A stretch of DNA of 64,000 nucleotides from Thalassobacillus devorans MSP14 (GTDB lineage: Bacteria > Bacillota > Bacilli > Bacillales > Halobacillaceae), in contig NZ_KI543237.1 of the NCBI RefSeq assembly GCF_000496835.1, positions 970,641 to 1,034,640 of the forward strand. Direction: 5' to 3'. Below, in pieces: positions 17,553 through 25,148 of the stretch; position 1 is the stretch's first letter, and each line of letters opens with the position of its first letter. A program made the position numbers and the translations under genes. The notes under the pieces were generated by a model. It was not told the origin of the DNA. It saw only the letters and a list, made by a program, of their open reading frames with translations, and did no database searches.

Positions 17553-18322
17553 TCGCGATGCCCCCTTTGCAGCTGGGAGGAATCAAACGATAGTGCATCA
17601 ATGAACTTTGGTACAAACGTTCCTGAACCAGTCACTGCCGGATCTGAAGCAGCATATTCTGCTGCCAAACCGTAAAACTCTACGGCCGCCAATGCCTGCA
17701 TTTCAGCGATACCTTCTGTAGTTAAACAGGCAGTCAATATGGAACCAAGTAGACAACCGGCACCTGTGACTTTTGCAAGCAGAGGATGACCCGTTTCATT
17801 TTTCACAAGGAGATTTCCACTACTAATGACATCTGTTGCTCCTGTAACTACCGCCAGGGTGTTGTATTGACGGGCAACTCCCTCGGCAACTTCTTCGACA
17901 TCCCCTTCTCCGCGGGATTCGACACCTTTCATTTCCCAGGAAATATCGACAAGATTTGCAAGTTCAGCCGCATTCCCTTTGATTGCTGTAATGCTTACTT
18001 CTCGTAAAATTTGTTCGACAACACGTGTACGAAATGGGGTTGCAGCAACACCAACAGGGTCAAGTACAACCGGAATACCCTGTTCATTGGCGGCTTTACC
18101 AGCTTGAATCATAGCCGGAACCTCCGCTTCATTCACGGTACCGATATTTAACAGCACACCATCGGCATGAGAAGCCATAGCCATTGCTTCTTCTTCAGCC
18201 TTAGCCATGACTGGAGCACCACCGAAAGCCAACAGTCCATTTGCTGTGAAATTCATGACCACCTGATTGGTCAAATGATGGATAAGCGGGGTATGGTGAC
18301 GCACCTCATCAATGACATTCAT
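17549..18322 (-). CDS. thiM: Hydroxyethylthiazole kinase
   Basis: 257 residues from ATG 18322. The ribokinase-like fold is seen in HHLTNQVVMNFTANGLLAFG, the central VLDPVGVAATPFR and the ATP/anion loop KVTGAGCLLGS. It phosphorylates hydroxyethylthiazole, a salvage route to the thiazole half of thiamine. The open frame extends to 18424, but GGGGAGGAAG directly precedes ATG 18322, which is where the family starts (MNVIDEVRHH). It overlaps the thiD stop by 14 bp and the thiE start by 4 bp. No thiazole synthesis genes are in the window, so salvage is implied. Confidence 0.95.
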   Translation of the reverse strand: MNVIDEVRHHTPLIHHLTNQVVMNFTANGLLAFGGAPVMAKAEEEAMAMASHADGVLLNIGTVNEAEVPAMIQAGKAANEQGIPVVLDPVGVAATPFRTRVVEQILREVSITAIKGNAAELANLVDISWEMKGVESRGEGDVEEVAEGVARQYNTLAVVTGATDVISSGNLLVKNETGHPLLAKVTGAGCLLGSILTACLTTEGIAEMQALAAVEFYGLAAEYAASDPAVTGSGTFVPKFIDALSFDSSQLQRGHRE

Positions 18323-19124
18323 CGCGCACTTCCTCCCCGCGTATCGCCCAATGATTTGTCGGTCCATTTCCCTTTCCGATAGAAAAGCCATCACGGATGG
18401 CAGCGGTGATATAGCGCTTCGCACGCTGAACCGCTTCCTGCAATGGAAATGCTTGACTCAAATAAGCAGTAATAGCTGCTGAATAGGTGCAGCCCGTACC
18501 ATGCGTGTTTTTAGTGGCAATTCGATCGGAGGTGAACCGATACACCTTTTTTCCATCATACAGGACATCCAGCGCCTCCCCTATCCGATGTCCGCCTTTT
18601 ATAAGTGCCGCGCCGGCACCAAATCCATGCACGATATGTTCGGCAGAAGCTTCCATATCGGATGCCGATTTAATTTTCCCTTCTGTAATCATTTCTGCTT
18701 CAGCAATATTAGGCGTCACAAGAGTGGAGAGTGGAATCAAATATTCACGCAAATAAAAACGCGCTTCGGCTTCCATCAATACGTCACCGCTTGTTGCCAC
18801 CATTACAGGATCCATAACATAAGGAGCCTGGAAGTGAGAGATTGCTTCTGCGACAACTTTCATCATTCCGACATCTGCAATCATTCCAGTTTTGAGCGCA
18901 TGGAGGGGCATATCTGCTTGTATCGCTTCCAGCTGTTGTTTTATCATCTCAGGAGGCAAATGATGAACTCCTTGCACCCCTGTCGTATTTTGAGCGGTGA
19001 CAGAAGTGATGACAGACATGCCATAGCTTTTCAATTCTTGAAATGTCTTCAGATCTGCCTGGATTCCTGCTCCCCCGCTCGAGTCACTACCAGCGATCGT
19101 GAGCGCACATGGTAGTGAAGTCAT
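18309..19124 (-). CDS. thiD: HMP kinase / HMP-phosphate kinase
   Basis: 271 residues from ATG 19124. It begins with the family opening LTIAGSDSSGGAGIQADLKT, followed by MDPVMVATSG in the centre and the anion hole THGTGCTYSAAI near the C-terminus. It phosphorylates hydroxymethylpyrimidine twice to HMP-PP, the substrate of ThiE. ATG 19124 overlaps the tenA stop in ATGA. The longer frame start at 19154 would extend into tenA and has no family support. Confidence 0.95.
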   Translation of the reverse strand: MTSLPCALTIAGSDSSGGAGIQADLKTFQELKSYGMSVITSVTAQNTTGVQGVHHLPPEMIKQQLEAIQADMPLHALKTGMIADVGMMKVVAEAISHFQAPYVMDPVMVATSGDVLMEAEARFYLREYLIPLSTLVTPNIAEAEMITEGKIKSASDMEASAEHIVHGFGAGAALIKGGHRIGEALDVLYDGKKVYRFTSDRIATKNTHGTGCTYSAAITAYLSQAFPLQEAVQRAKRYITAAIRDGFSIGKGNGPTNHWAIRGEEVRDECH

Positions 19125-19810
19125 GGCAAACTCACCGCTTCTTTCACAGGCCAATCTTCACAACTGTAAGCCATTTCCCAAAAAGCGAGTTCCAGCTGGC
19201 AGCTCTTCCGGAAAGCATTCTTCATACGATTGCGTTGCTGTTCGGATGCTGTTTCGGCGAGTTCATCCAGGCGGTGACGAAGTTTCCCTGTCAGTCCTCT
19301 CAGCTCTGCTTCCGCATAGAATGTAATCCAGGGATAAAATGGATGGTTACTATTCGGCTCATATTTTTCCATCAGCACCTGTCCGATTTCCAAATAGGTC
19401 CACGGACAAGGCAGCAATGCACAAAGGATTTCGGCTAAGTCTCCTGTCTGGGCGTGGTACATCATATGCTTGATATAGTGGTCTGCCGTCGGCGGCAGCG
19501 GAAATCCCTGCATGTCTTCATATACGACGCCAGCCTGATCACAGAAGTTATGGTGGGGATGCGTTTCACTGTTCAATACAAAGCCGATCTGATCATTGAA
19601 AAGGGCAATATCATTTCTATTGCCTGACTTGGAGACGGCGATTCCATAAATATGCATGAACGCATTCAAATATTCAAAGTCCGCTTTAATATAGTGCACC
19701 AGGGACTCTTTGGGCACGTCTCCTTTTCCTATTCCATCAACAAATGGATGGCTGAATATCCTTTGAAAAATAACATCGTTTTCTTTTCGTAAGTCCTCTG
19801 AAAAAGTCAT
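19121..19810 (-). CDS. tenA: Aminopyrimidine aminohydrolase / thiaminase II
   Basis: 229 residues, all-helical TenA fold. Family motifs include the HPFVDGIGKGDVPKESLVHY opening, YLNAFMHIYGIAVSKS, and ALLPCPWTYLEIG with the active-site cysteine. In Bacillus, TenA hydrolyses aminomethyl-aminopyrimidine from degraded thiamine to HMP, feeding ThiD. AAAGGAGG lies 6 nt before ATG 19810. It is the first gene of the operon, directly behind a TPP riboswitch, so the operon should be shut off when thiamine pyrophosphate is abundant. Confidence 0.95.
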   Translation of the reverse strand: MTFSEDLRKENDVIFQRIFSHPFVDGIGKGDVPKESLVHYIKADFEYLNAFMHIYGIAVSKSGNRNDIALFNDQIGFVLNSETHPHHNFCDQAGVVYEDMQGFPLPPTADHYIKHMMYHAQTGDLAEILCALLPCPWTYLEIGQVLMEKYEPNSNHPFYPWITFYAEAELRGLTGKLRHRLDELAETASEQQRNRMKNAFRKSCQLELAFWEMAYSCEDWPVKEAVSLP

Positions 19811-19887
19811 GATAAGCCTCCTTTAATAGTCAGGAAGCTACTAGGGGGATAAAAGTAGATAAATAGAGGTTGATAAAGCAGGTCCTC

Positions 19888-19975
19888 TACTACTTCCCTG
19901 CGCTGGCATTATCCAGATCAGGTTCCAAGGGACAAAGGAATGACTCCTTATCTCAGCTAAAACGCGCCCCTAGCA
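19888..19975 (-). ncRNA. TPP riboswitch controlling tenA-thiD-thiM-thiE
   Basis: On the minus strand the conserved thi-box parts are present in order: GGGGCGCG near the 5' end, CTGAGAT, and then ACCTGATCTGGATAATGCCA followed by GCGCAGGGAAGTAG. Downstream, GTAGTAGAGG can pair with CCTCTATTTATCTAC before a short TTTT run (19850-19893), a plausible but weak terminator-type switch. Confidence 0.95.
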
Positions 19976-19998
19976 GTTTTCCTTTAAAAAGATAAAAG

Positions 19999-20499
19999 CT
20001 ATGAAACTCTTCTTGTATTTGGCAATAATTGCTCTTGTTTTATTCTTACAACAACGAGCCACCCGATCACAGCGCCGCTGATACTGCTGACCAGGAAAGA
20101 TGGCAGGAAAAACAACGCACCGACCGTACTTCCCATCAGAACATTCGCAAATGGCACCGCAAACAAAGCGCCAATCACCCCGGTTCCAATAACTTCTCCG
20201 ATGGCAGCCCAGACTTTTTTGCCCAAATTTTTATACAGATAGCCGGCTAAGAAAGCACCGACCATGCCTCCCGGAAAGGCCAGCAATGTTCCCAGTCCAA
20301 GCAGGTTACGTAGAAGTCCGATCATTAAAGCGATGATTACCGCAGGGATTGGACCAAGTGTTACAGCCGCCATCACATTGACCGCATGCTGTACAGGGTA
20401 AGCTTTTGCCACCCCGGCTGGAAACCAGAGCAACTGCGCTCCCATAGTACCAATAGCGACAAACACCGCCATAGTCGTAAGCAGATGTGTCCGGTTCAC
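19999..20499 (-). CDS. thiW: ECF transporter S component, thiazole/thiamine precursor (ThiW)
   Basis: 166 residues with five or six membrane segments and the ThiW-like start NRTHLLTTMAVFVAIGTMGA, then FPAGVAKAYPVQHAVNV and FPGGMVGAFLAGYLYK. S components bind the vitamin and dock to a shared EcfAAT energising module, which is not in this window. ThiW is predicted to import the thiazole moiety, which fits the neighbouring thiM. GTG 20499 is 6 nt after AAAGGAGG. The frame runs on to 20667, but that part is riboswitch RNA, not protein. Confidence 0.9.
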   Translation of the reverse strand: MNRTHLLTTMAVFVAIGTMGAQLLWFPAGVAKAYPVQHAVNVMAAVTLGPIPAVIIALMIGLLRNLLGLGTLLAFPGGMVGAFLAGYLYKNLGKKVWAAIGEVIGTGVIGALFAVPFANVLMGSTVGALFFLPSFLVSSISGAVIGWLVVVRIKQEQLLPNTRRVS

Positions 20500-20559
20500 C
20501 TTCTTCCTCCTTTCTCTACCAGAGGTTACACAAGCGGGAGACCGATTCAGGCTAATGAT

Positions 20560-20595
20560 AAAAGAAAAAAAGCCAGATCCTCGCAGGACCTGGCT
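20560..20595 (-). terminator. Terminator-type expression platform of the thiW riboswitch
   Basis: AAGCCAGGTCCT and AGGATCTGGCTT form a stem with one wobble, followed on the minus strand by TTTTTTTCTTTT. It lies between the aptamer and the thiW start, as expected for transcription attenuation. Confidence 0.88.
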
Positions 20596-20627
20596 TGGTA
20601 GGTTAAAAGAAAATAGACGTATCTTCC

Positions 20628-20726
20628 GACTACTTCCCTCCGCTGGTACTAACCAGATCAGGTCCATAAGAGTCGGAAAGCTTTACGCGCTTTCCTCTCA
20701 GCCCGCCATTCAGGGCACCCCTAGTA
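20628..20726 (-). ncRNA. TPP riboswitch controlling thiW
   Basis: On the minus strand: CTAGGGGTGCCC, GCTGAGAGG, a variable hairpin arm, then GGACCTGATCTGGTTAGTACC and AGCGGAGGGAAGTAG. All conserved aptamer segments are present. A strong terminator follows 30 nt downstream. Confidence 0.95.
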
Positions 20727-20825
20727 GTTATTCAAGTATTATAATTGGATGATTCTCTTTCATCATAACAAAGAAGTTCGAGGTCTTCCACTACTCTATA
20801 AGAAATTTTTAGAAAATTATTAAAG

Positions 20826-21548
20826 TCACAAATACAAACTTTCAAACAGCAAGTATATTCCAGTGAACAGCAAAATCATATACATGAATAGCCTGAATAA
20901 ACGCTGGTTGATCCATCGGAACAATAATTGGCCCAAAACAAGTCCAGCAAGTACTACCGGTACAGCTAACCCTCCTGCCTTCCATGCTTCGATGCTCGTC
21001 CCGGCAATTATCACTTGCATTAACAGACTCACGAAATAAATGAATAAGTAGAAAGCGAGCGTAGTCGCTCTCAACTTTTCTTTTTTCGTACCCGTACCGG
21101 AAAAATAAAGCAGAAGCGGCGGTCCAGGCATACCGATACTTGTGGTCATCGCCCCCGATATTCCTCCAACTATAAAATCCCTTCGCAAAGATTGGTGAGT
21201 CCGGAATTGAAAGATTAAAAGTATCGTAAGCACCAGTATAACGATACTGATGCCGAGCTTCAGCTTCGTCAAGTCTGCCAAGACAAAGATAAGGATGCCA
21301 ATCAGAAGGCCAGCGCTACTGCCGATGATGAACCTTTTCAAAATACCTGTATCCACATCATGACGTATTTTCATAATCAGGACACTGGAAATAACCAGAG
21401 AAAGTGCCAGGTTGATCTGGATCGCTTCCCTGGGAGCGAACAATAATAATAAAAAGGGGGTAGCCATTATCGAGAAGCCAAAACCGGTACTGGTTTGTAG
21501 AATAGAAGCTATAAGAATGATGATCATATATATAATAATAGAATCCAA
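20826..21548 (-). CDS. TauE/SafE (TSUP) family membrane exporter
   Basis: 240 residues, about seven hydrophobic segments. The N-terminal repeat TGFGFSIMATPFLLLLFAP and the central repeat GGISGAMTTSIGMPGPPLLLYFSG are the paired signature loops of the TSUP family. These carriers move sulfite, sulfoacetate or other small organosulfur anions. The start is TTG 21548 with AGAGGTG upstream. No sulfur genes adjoin it; its only neighbour upstream on this strand is the thiW riboswitch region downstream of it. Substrate unknown. Confidence 0.85.
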   Translation of the reverse strand: MDSIIIYMIIILIASILQTSTGFGFSIMATPFLLLLFAPREAIQINLALSLVISSVLIMKIRHDVDTGILKRFIIGSSAGLLIGILIFVLADLTKLKLGISIVILVLTILLIFQFRTHQSLRRDFIVGGISGAMTTSIGMPGPPLLLYFSGTGTKKEKLRATTLAFYLFIYFVSLLMQVIIAGTSIEAWKAGGLAVPVVLAGLVLGQLLFRWINQRLFRLFMYMILLFTGIYLLFESLYL

Positions 21549-21763
21549 ACAAACACCTCTGTTAAACCTGACATCTCTCTATGACCGCCCTACCAGCCAG
21601 TGAAATTCCTAAGCTTTTCAGAAAAGCAAAGAAAGTATATAATTTAATAAGATTGTCAAAAAATATCAAGAAACCTTTACTATTTATCCTTACTTTTATG
21701 ATAACATGTTGATGTTACCAGGCGTTACTATAGCTAACTTAAAATACATATAGGAGTGTAACC

Positions 21764-22456
21764 ATGGCTGAAAATAACAAAGGATCGATGAAGTTCGTTG
21801 TCATTTTAACTGTAGTCGTCATTGGACTTGTAGCTGTATTCGTTGTATTAGATAGTAAAAATAATAGCGGAAGTGAAAGCAATTCGGCTTCTTCCGGTGA
21901 ACCAATTTCCACTGAAGGCCAGCCGACCATAGGTGAATCAGATGCGCCGGTTAAAATCGTGGAGTTCGGCGATTACCTTTGTCCTGCATGTAAAGCATGG
22001 AGCGAACAAGTCTTTCCGTTACTGAAACAGGATTATATTGACTCCGGTGATGCTAATTTGACTTATATCAACGTCCTCTTTCATGGAGAAGATTCCGAAC
22101 TGGCATCTTCAGCAGGAGAAGCTGTCTATAAACAGGCTCCTGATAAATTTTGGGACTTCAGCAAGCAATTATATGCGGCCCAGCCAAAAGAACACCAGGA
22201 AGGCTGGCTGACGGAAGAAATAATTGTAGATGCAGCTAAAAAAAGTGTTCCATCCATTGATATTGAACAAATGAAACAGGATATGAAATCGGAAGAAATT
22301 CAGCAGGAAGTCCAGAAAGACGAAACGCTTGTAAAAGAACAGGGAGTTCAAGTGACACCGACAGTGATGATAAACGGGGAAATGGTGGAAGACCCATTCA
22401 ACTATGAAGAAATTTCCACGAAAATCGAACAGGCCATAGAGGAAAGCAATGAGTAA
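21764..22456 (+). CDS. bdbD: Membrane-anchored thiol-disulfide oxidoreductase BdbD (DsbA-like)
   Basis: 230 residues: an N-terminal membrane anchor (about 9-30), a serine-rich linker, then a DsbA-type thioredoxin fold with the active site YLCPACKAW near residue 72 and the cis-proline loop QVTPTVMING. It forms disulfides in exported proteins outside the membrane. AGGAGTG lies before ATG 21764. It overlaps bdbC by 8 bp, which fits the known redox pair in which BdbC reoxidises BdbD. Confidence 0.93.
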   Translation: MAENNKGSMKFVVILTVVVIGLVAVFVVLDSKNNSGSESNSASSGEPISTEGQPTIGESDAPVKIVEFGDYLCPACKAWSEQVFPLLKQDYIDSGDANLTYINVLFHGEDSELASSAGEAVYKQAPDKFWDFSKQLYAAQPKEHQEGWLTEEIIVDAAKKSVPSIDIEQMKQDMKSEEIQQEVQKDETLVKEQGVQVTPTVMINGEMVEDPFNYEEISTKIEQAIEESNE

Positions 22457-22868
22457 ACCAACCAGCAGTCAACCGATTTTTCTTTATTTGGCATGGCTCG
22501 CTGCTGTCATTGCCACGTTAGGCAGTCTTTATTTCAGTGAAATAAGGGAGTTCATTCCTTGTGAATTATGCTGGGTCCAGCGGATATTCATGTACCCGTT
22601 AAGCATCATTCTTGGTATCGCTACTTTTCTCAATGACCGGAATATTATCAAATATGTCTTACCACTTTCAATTATTGGCGGACTTGTTTCCATTTTCCAT
22701 TATATGGAGCAGAAGGTCCCTGGGTTTGCGAGTATCAAGCCTTGTGTCGGCGGTGTTCCTTGCAGTGCGGAATATATCAACTGGCTGGGATTCATCACGA
22801 TTCCTTTGCTGGCTTTGACAGCATTTACGCTGATCACCATATTTTTATTTATCACCAAAAAGAAATAA
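22449..22868 (+). CDS. bdbC: Disulfide oxidoreductase BdbC (DsbB-like)
   Basis: 139 residues with four membrane helices. The first redox pair is in IPCELCWVQRIFMYPL (CxxC), and the second in SIKPCVGGVPCSAEYINW. It reoxidises BdbD and passes electrons to quinone. It is translationally coupled to bdbD (8-bp overlap). A terminator follows, so the operon consists of these two genes. Confidence 0.94.
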   Translation: MSKPTSSQPIFLYLAWLAAVIATLGSLYFSEIREFIPCELCWVQRIFMYPLSIILGIATFLNDRNIIKYVLPLSIIGGLVSIFHYMEQKVPGFASIKPCVGGVPCSAEYINWLGFITIPLLALTAFTLITIFLFITKKK

Positions 22869-22879
22869 ACCGTAATCCC

Positions 22880-22920
22880 ATAAGCTTAGAGTTGAATTAT
22901 CACGCTCTGAGCTTATTTTT
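22880..22920 (+). terminator. Terminator of bdbDC
   Basis: ATAAGCTTAGAG pairs with CTCTGAGCTTAT (one wobble) and is followed by TTTTT. Confidence 0.85.
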
Positions 22921-22963
22921 ATGAAGATAAGGGAGAAGCTTACTTGTATGAGCTACATTGGTT

Positions 22964-22977
22964 AGGACATATGTCCT
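22964..22977. promoter_or_regulatory. Perfect 14-bp palindrome, likely Crp/Fnr-family operator
   Basis: AGGACATATGTCCT is fully self-complementary and lies 52 bp before the first gene of an operon that encodes a Crp/Fnr regulator as its second gene. Symmetric sites of this size are typical for Crp/Fnr dimers. The assignment to this regulator is inference from position. Confidence 0.6.
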
Positions 22978-23029
22978 TTTAAAAATTTTCATCTTCCGTT
23001 TAAATAAATACAGAATAGGAGGATGAAAG

Positions 23030-23455
23030 ATGAAAGGTGCTTTATTTTCCCTGCTTGGAGGTCTCTCTATCACTATGCAGGGGATTTTTAACGCAAGAAT
23101 GAGCGATGCAATTGGCGGATGGCATACGACGGTAATGGTTCATATCGTAGCCTTTACTATCGCTATGGTTATTTATATAAAAGCAAGAGATGGAAAAGGG
23201 AAAAGCTTCAGGAACGTCCCATTCCTTTATTTAATCGGAGGATCGTTTGGTGTCATTGTCGTTTTTTCGGAATTGACAGCAATTCACAGGATTGGTCCAG
23301 CCGCAGCAATCGCTATCCTTCTCGTTGCACAGATAGGAACTGCATTTGTCATAGAATCACAAGGGCTGTTTGGCGAAAAGAGAGTCCCAGTGTCGCTGCG
23401 TCAAGGGCTTGGGCTTACGATGATGCTTGCAGGGGTTATTCTTTTTCAATTGTAA
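23030..23455 (+). CDS. DUF606 (YdcZ-like) four-helix transporter half, DMT superfamily
   Basis: 141 residues, four or five helices. It opens with ALFSLLGGLSITMQGIFNAR, the signature shared with the second DUF606 gene at 24181 (LLAIIAGILISLQNVFNARV). These short proteins act as halves of a drug/metabolite-type transporter. The flanking arrangement with a Crp/Fnr regulator between two halves suggests a heterodimer. AGGAGGATG precedes the ATG. Substrate unknown. Confidence 0.82.
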   Translation: MKGALFSLLGGLSITMQGIFNARMSDAIGGWHTTVMVHIVAFTIAMVIYIKARDGKGKSFRNVPFLYLIGGSFGVIVVFSELTAIHRIGPAAAIAILLVAQIGTAFVIESQGLFGEKRVPVSLRQGLGLTMMLAGVILFQL

Positions 23456-23472
23456 AAGAAGGTGTATAAATA

Positions 23473-24168
23473 GTGAAAGAATTTAAAACAGCTGATGCAG
23501 ACGTCTACATCGAACGATTTGAGCTGGACAATGTCTTTCCAGAGCAGTTCCGACCTAAAATAAAGGTCTGTCAGTTCAATAAAGGAGATGTGCTATTTTC
23601 AGCGGGCGAAAAGCTGGAACAACTATATATCCTGGTGGAAGGGAAAATAAAAATTTTCACGCTCACCCCTGAGGGAAAGTCCTTAATCAACCGGTTCAAG
23701 CGTCCTCTGGAGCTGATCGGGGATGTAGAATACATCAGAAGGAATGCAGTCTTCAATTCCGTTGAAGCTGTATCAGATGGCGTGATGCTTACAGTGTCAT
23801 TTAACGATGTGGCGAAGCTGGAAAAAGATCATCTGCCATTTACACGTTTTTTACTGGAAACGTTAGCCCGAAAATTTTATACCGAAGCCCATACCACGAG
23901 TCTCAACATGCTTTACCCTGTAGAAGTGCGCCTGGCCAGCTATTTACTGTCGATTTCCTCGGTCAGTGAAGGCACAGCTTTCCATCAGGAAATGCATACC
24001 TCAAATTTGATGGAACTTGCAGAGTGGCTGGGGACCAGTTACCGCCATTTAAACCGCGTATTGAAAAAAATGGCTTCAGACAACATCATTGAACGGGCCA
24101 ATGGTACGATTACCATAAAAGATCTTGAAAAGCTAAGCATCCTTGCAAAAGGGAACATCTATGAATAA
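23473..24168 (+). CDS. Crp/Fnr family transcriptional regulator (YeiL-like)
   Basis: 231 residues. A cyclic-nucleotide-binding-like beta-roll occupies residues ~35-125 (FSAGEKLEQLYILVEGKIKI, then PLELIGDVEYI). A dimerisation helix follows, and a winged helix-turn-helix (LMELAEWLGTSYRHLNRVLK) lies near 175-200. No FNR-type cysteine cluster is present, so the signal is not an Fe-S cluster. GTG start at 23473 after AGAAGGTG. It lies between two DUF606 transporter genes and probably controls them through the palindrome at 22964. Confidence 0.88.
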   Translation: MKEFKTADADVYIERFELDNVFPEQFRPKIKVCQFNKGDVLFSAGEKLEQLYILVEGKIKIFTLTPEGKSLINRFKRPLELIGDVEYIRRNAVFNSVEAVSDGVMLTVSFNDVAKLEKDHLPFTRFLLETLARKFYTEAHTTSLNMLYPVEVRLASYLLSISSVSEGTAFHQEMHTSNLMELAEWLGTSYRHLNRVLKKMASDNIIERANGTITIKDLEKLSILAKGNIYE

Positions 24169-24180
24169 GGAGGAACACTG

Positions 24181-24717
24181 ATGACTGGAGTATTATTAGC
24201 AATAATCGCAGGTATTTTAATCAGCCTGCAAAATGTATTCAATGCCAGAGTAAGCGAAAAGACCGGGCCGTGGGCAACGACTTCTCTTGTCCTTGGTCTT
24301 GGTCTTGTCTGCTCGTTACCGGTTTTTTATTCAATCGAACAAAGAAGTATATTTGAATTCGGCGATGTGAACCCTGTATTTTTGTTCGGTGGAGTATTTG
24401 GCGTAGGAATCGTATTCTTTTTAATGAGAGGGGTAACATTGATTGGTCCCGCGTACGCCATATCGATTGCACTTATTTCACAAATCATTATTGCTTTTAT
24501 CATCAATACCGGTGGCTGGTTCGGATTTGAAGCAGCAGCCCTTTCCTGGCAAAAATTATTGGGAATCGCTTTGTTAATCGGTGGGGTGCTTGTCTATAAG
24601 CTGGATAAACAGTCCGGTGAAAACGAAGTTGGTCAGCAACCCCAACAGACCGCTTCGTTTAAAAGTAATCAGACCTCCTATCCCGCTGACCAGAGACTGC
24701 ACCAGGAGCGGTCGTAA
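24181..24717 (+). CDS. Second DUF606 (YdcZ-like) transporter half
   Basis: 178 residues: about five hydrophobic segments up to residue ~142 and a polar, Gln/Ser-rich C-terminal tail of ~35 residues absent from the first copy. Motifs such as ISLQNVFNARVSEKTGPWATT and GVTLIGPAYAISIALISQI mirror those of the gene at 23030. AAGGAGGAACACTG precedes the ATG. Last gene of the operon. Confidence 0.82.
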   Translation: MTGVLLAIIAGILISLQNVFNARVSEKTGPWATTSLVLGLGLVCSLPVFYSIEQRSIFEFGDVNPVFLFGGVFGVGIVFFLMRGVTLIGPAYAISIALISQIIIAFIINTGGWFGFEAAALSWQKLLGIALLIGGVLVYKLDKQSGENEVGQQPQQTASFKSNQTSYPADQRLHQERS

Positions 24718-24756
24718 ATCGTTTCAGGAATGTTTTTGTAATAACAACCATAACAA

Positions 24757-24799
24757 AAGAGGCCGTCCCCCTACATGGATGATGGGACAGCCTCTTCTT
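24757..24799. terminator. Bidirectional terminator between the DUF606 operon and the DUF4387 gene
   Basis: AAGAGGCcGTCCC pairs with GGGACaGCCTCTT around a 14-nt loop. TTCTTTATTT follows on the plus strand and TTTTGTTA on the minus strand. Confidence 0.85.
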
Positions 24800-24810
24800 T
24801 ATTTAAACAT

Positions 24811-25134
24811 CTATTGCACAGGCACTTCGATACCAAGCAATGGCGGGTATTGCTGGGAACCGAAGATATCTCCTTCTCCAGGGTCTCCACTTGGAGCGAA
24901 GCGGCGAATCGTGAACTTGATCGCATTTGCTGGATCATATTCGACAAAGTCAGTAATTCGATCCTCTTCAATGTTATATAAAGAAGCCAGTTTTTCCCGG
25001 TTAATTGATTTACTGTTTTTCACCATTTCATACGTATCTTTTTCCTTAAAGATAATATCAAACGTGATTTTATCTGTGCCGGCATTTTTACTGCGAATGG
25101 TTTTTGCCAAGTCGTTTAATGTCCTTGTTTCCAT
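24811..25134 (-). CDS. DUF4387 domain protein, AtuA partner
   Basis: 107 residues, one DUF4387 domain: LNDLAKTIRSKNAGTDKITF at the start, then a TYEMV segment, and RRFAPSGDPGEGDIFGSQQY near the end. It is soluble, with no signal or membrane segment. AAAGGAGG lies before ATG 25134, and the stop of the AtuA-like gene is 14 bp upstream, so the pair is one operon. In other genomes DUF4387 sits beside or is fused to AtuA-like (DUF1446) proteins (from memory). The reaction is unknown. Confidence 0.88.
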   Translation of the reverse strand: METRTLNDLAKTIRSKNAGTDKITFDIIFKEKDTYEMVKNSKSINREKLASLYNIEEDRITDFVEYDPANAIKFTIRRFAPSGDPGEGDIFGSQQYPPLLGIEVPVQ

Positions 25135-25148
25135 GGTTTTTCCTCCTT

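Noticed and set aside
20500-20667. N-terminal extension of thiW
   Set aside because: This stretch is the aptamer end and terminator of the TPP riboswitch, and the GTG at 20499 has an ideal Shine-Dalgarno.
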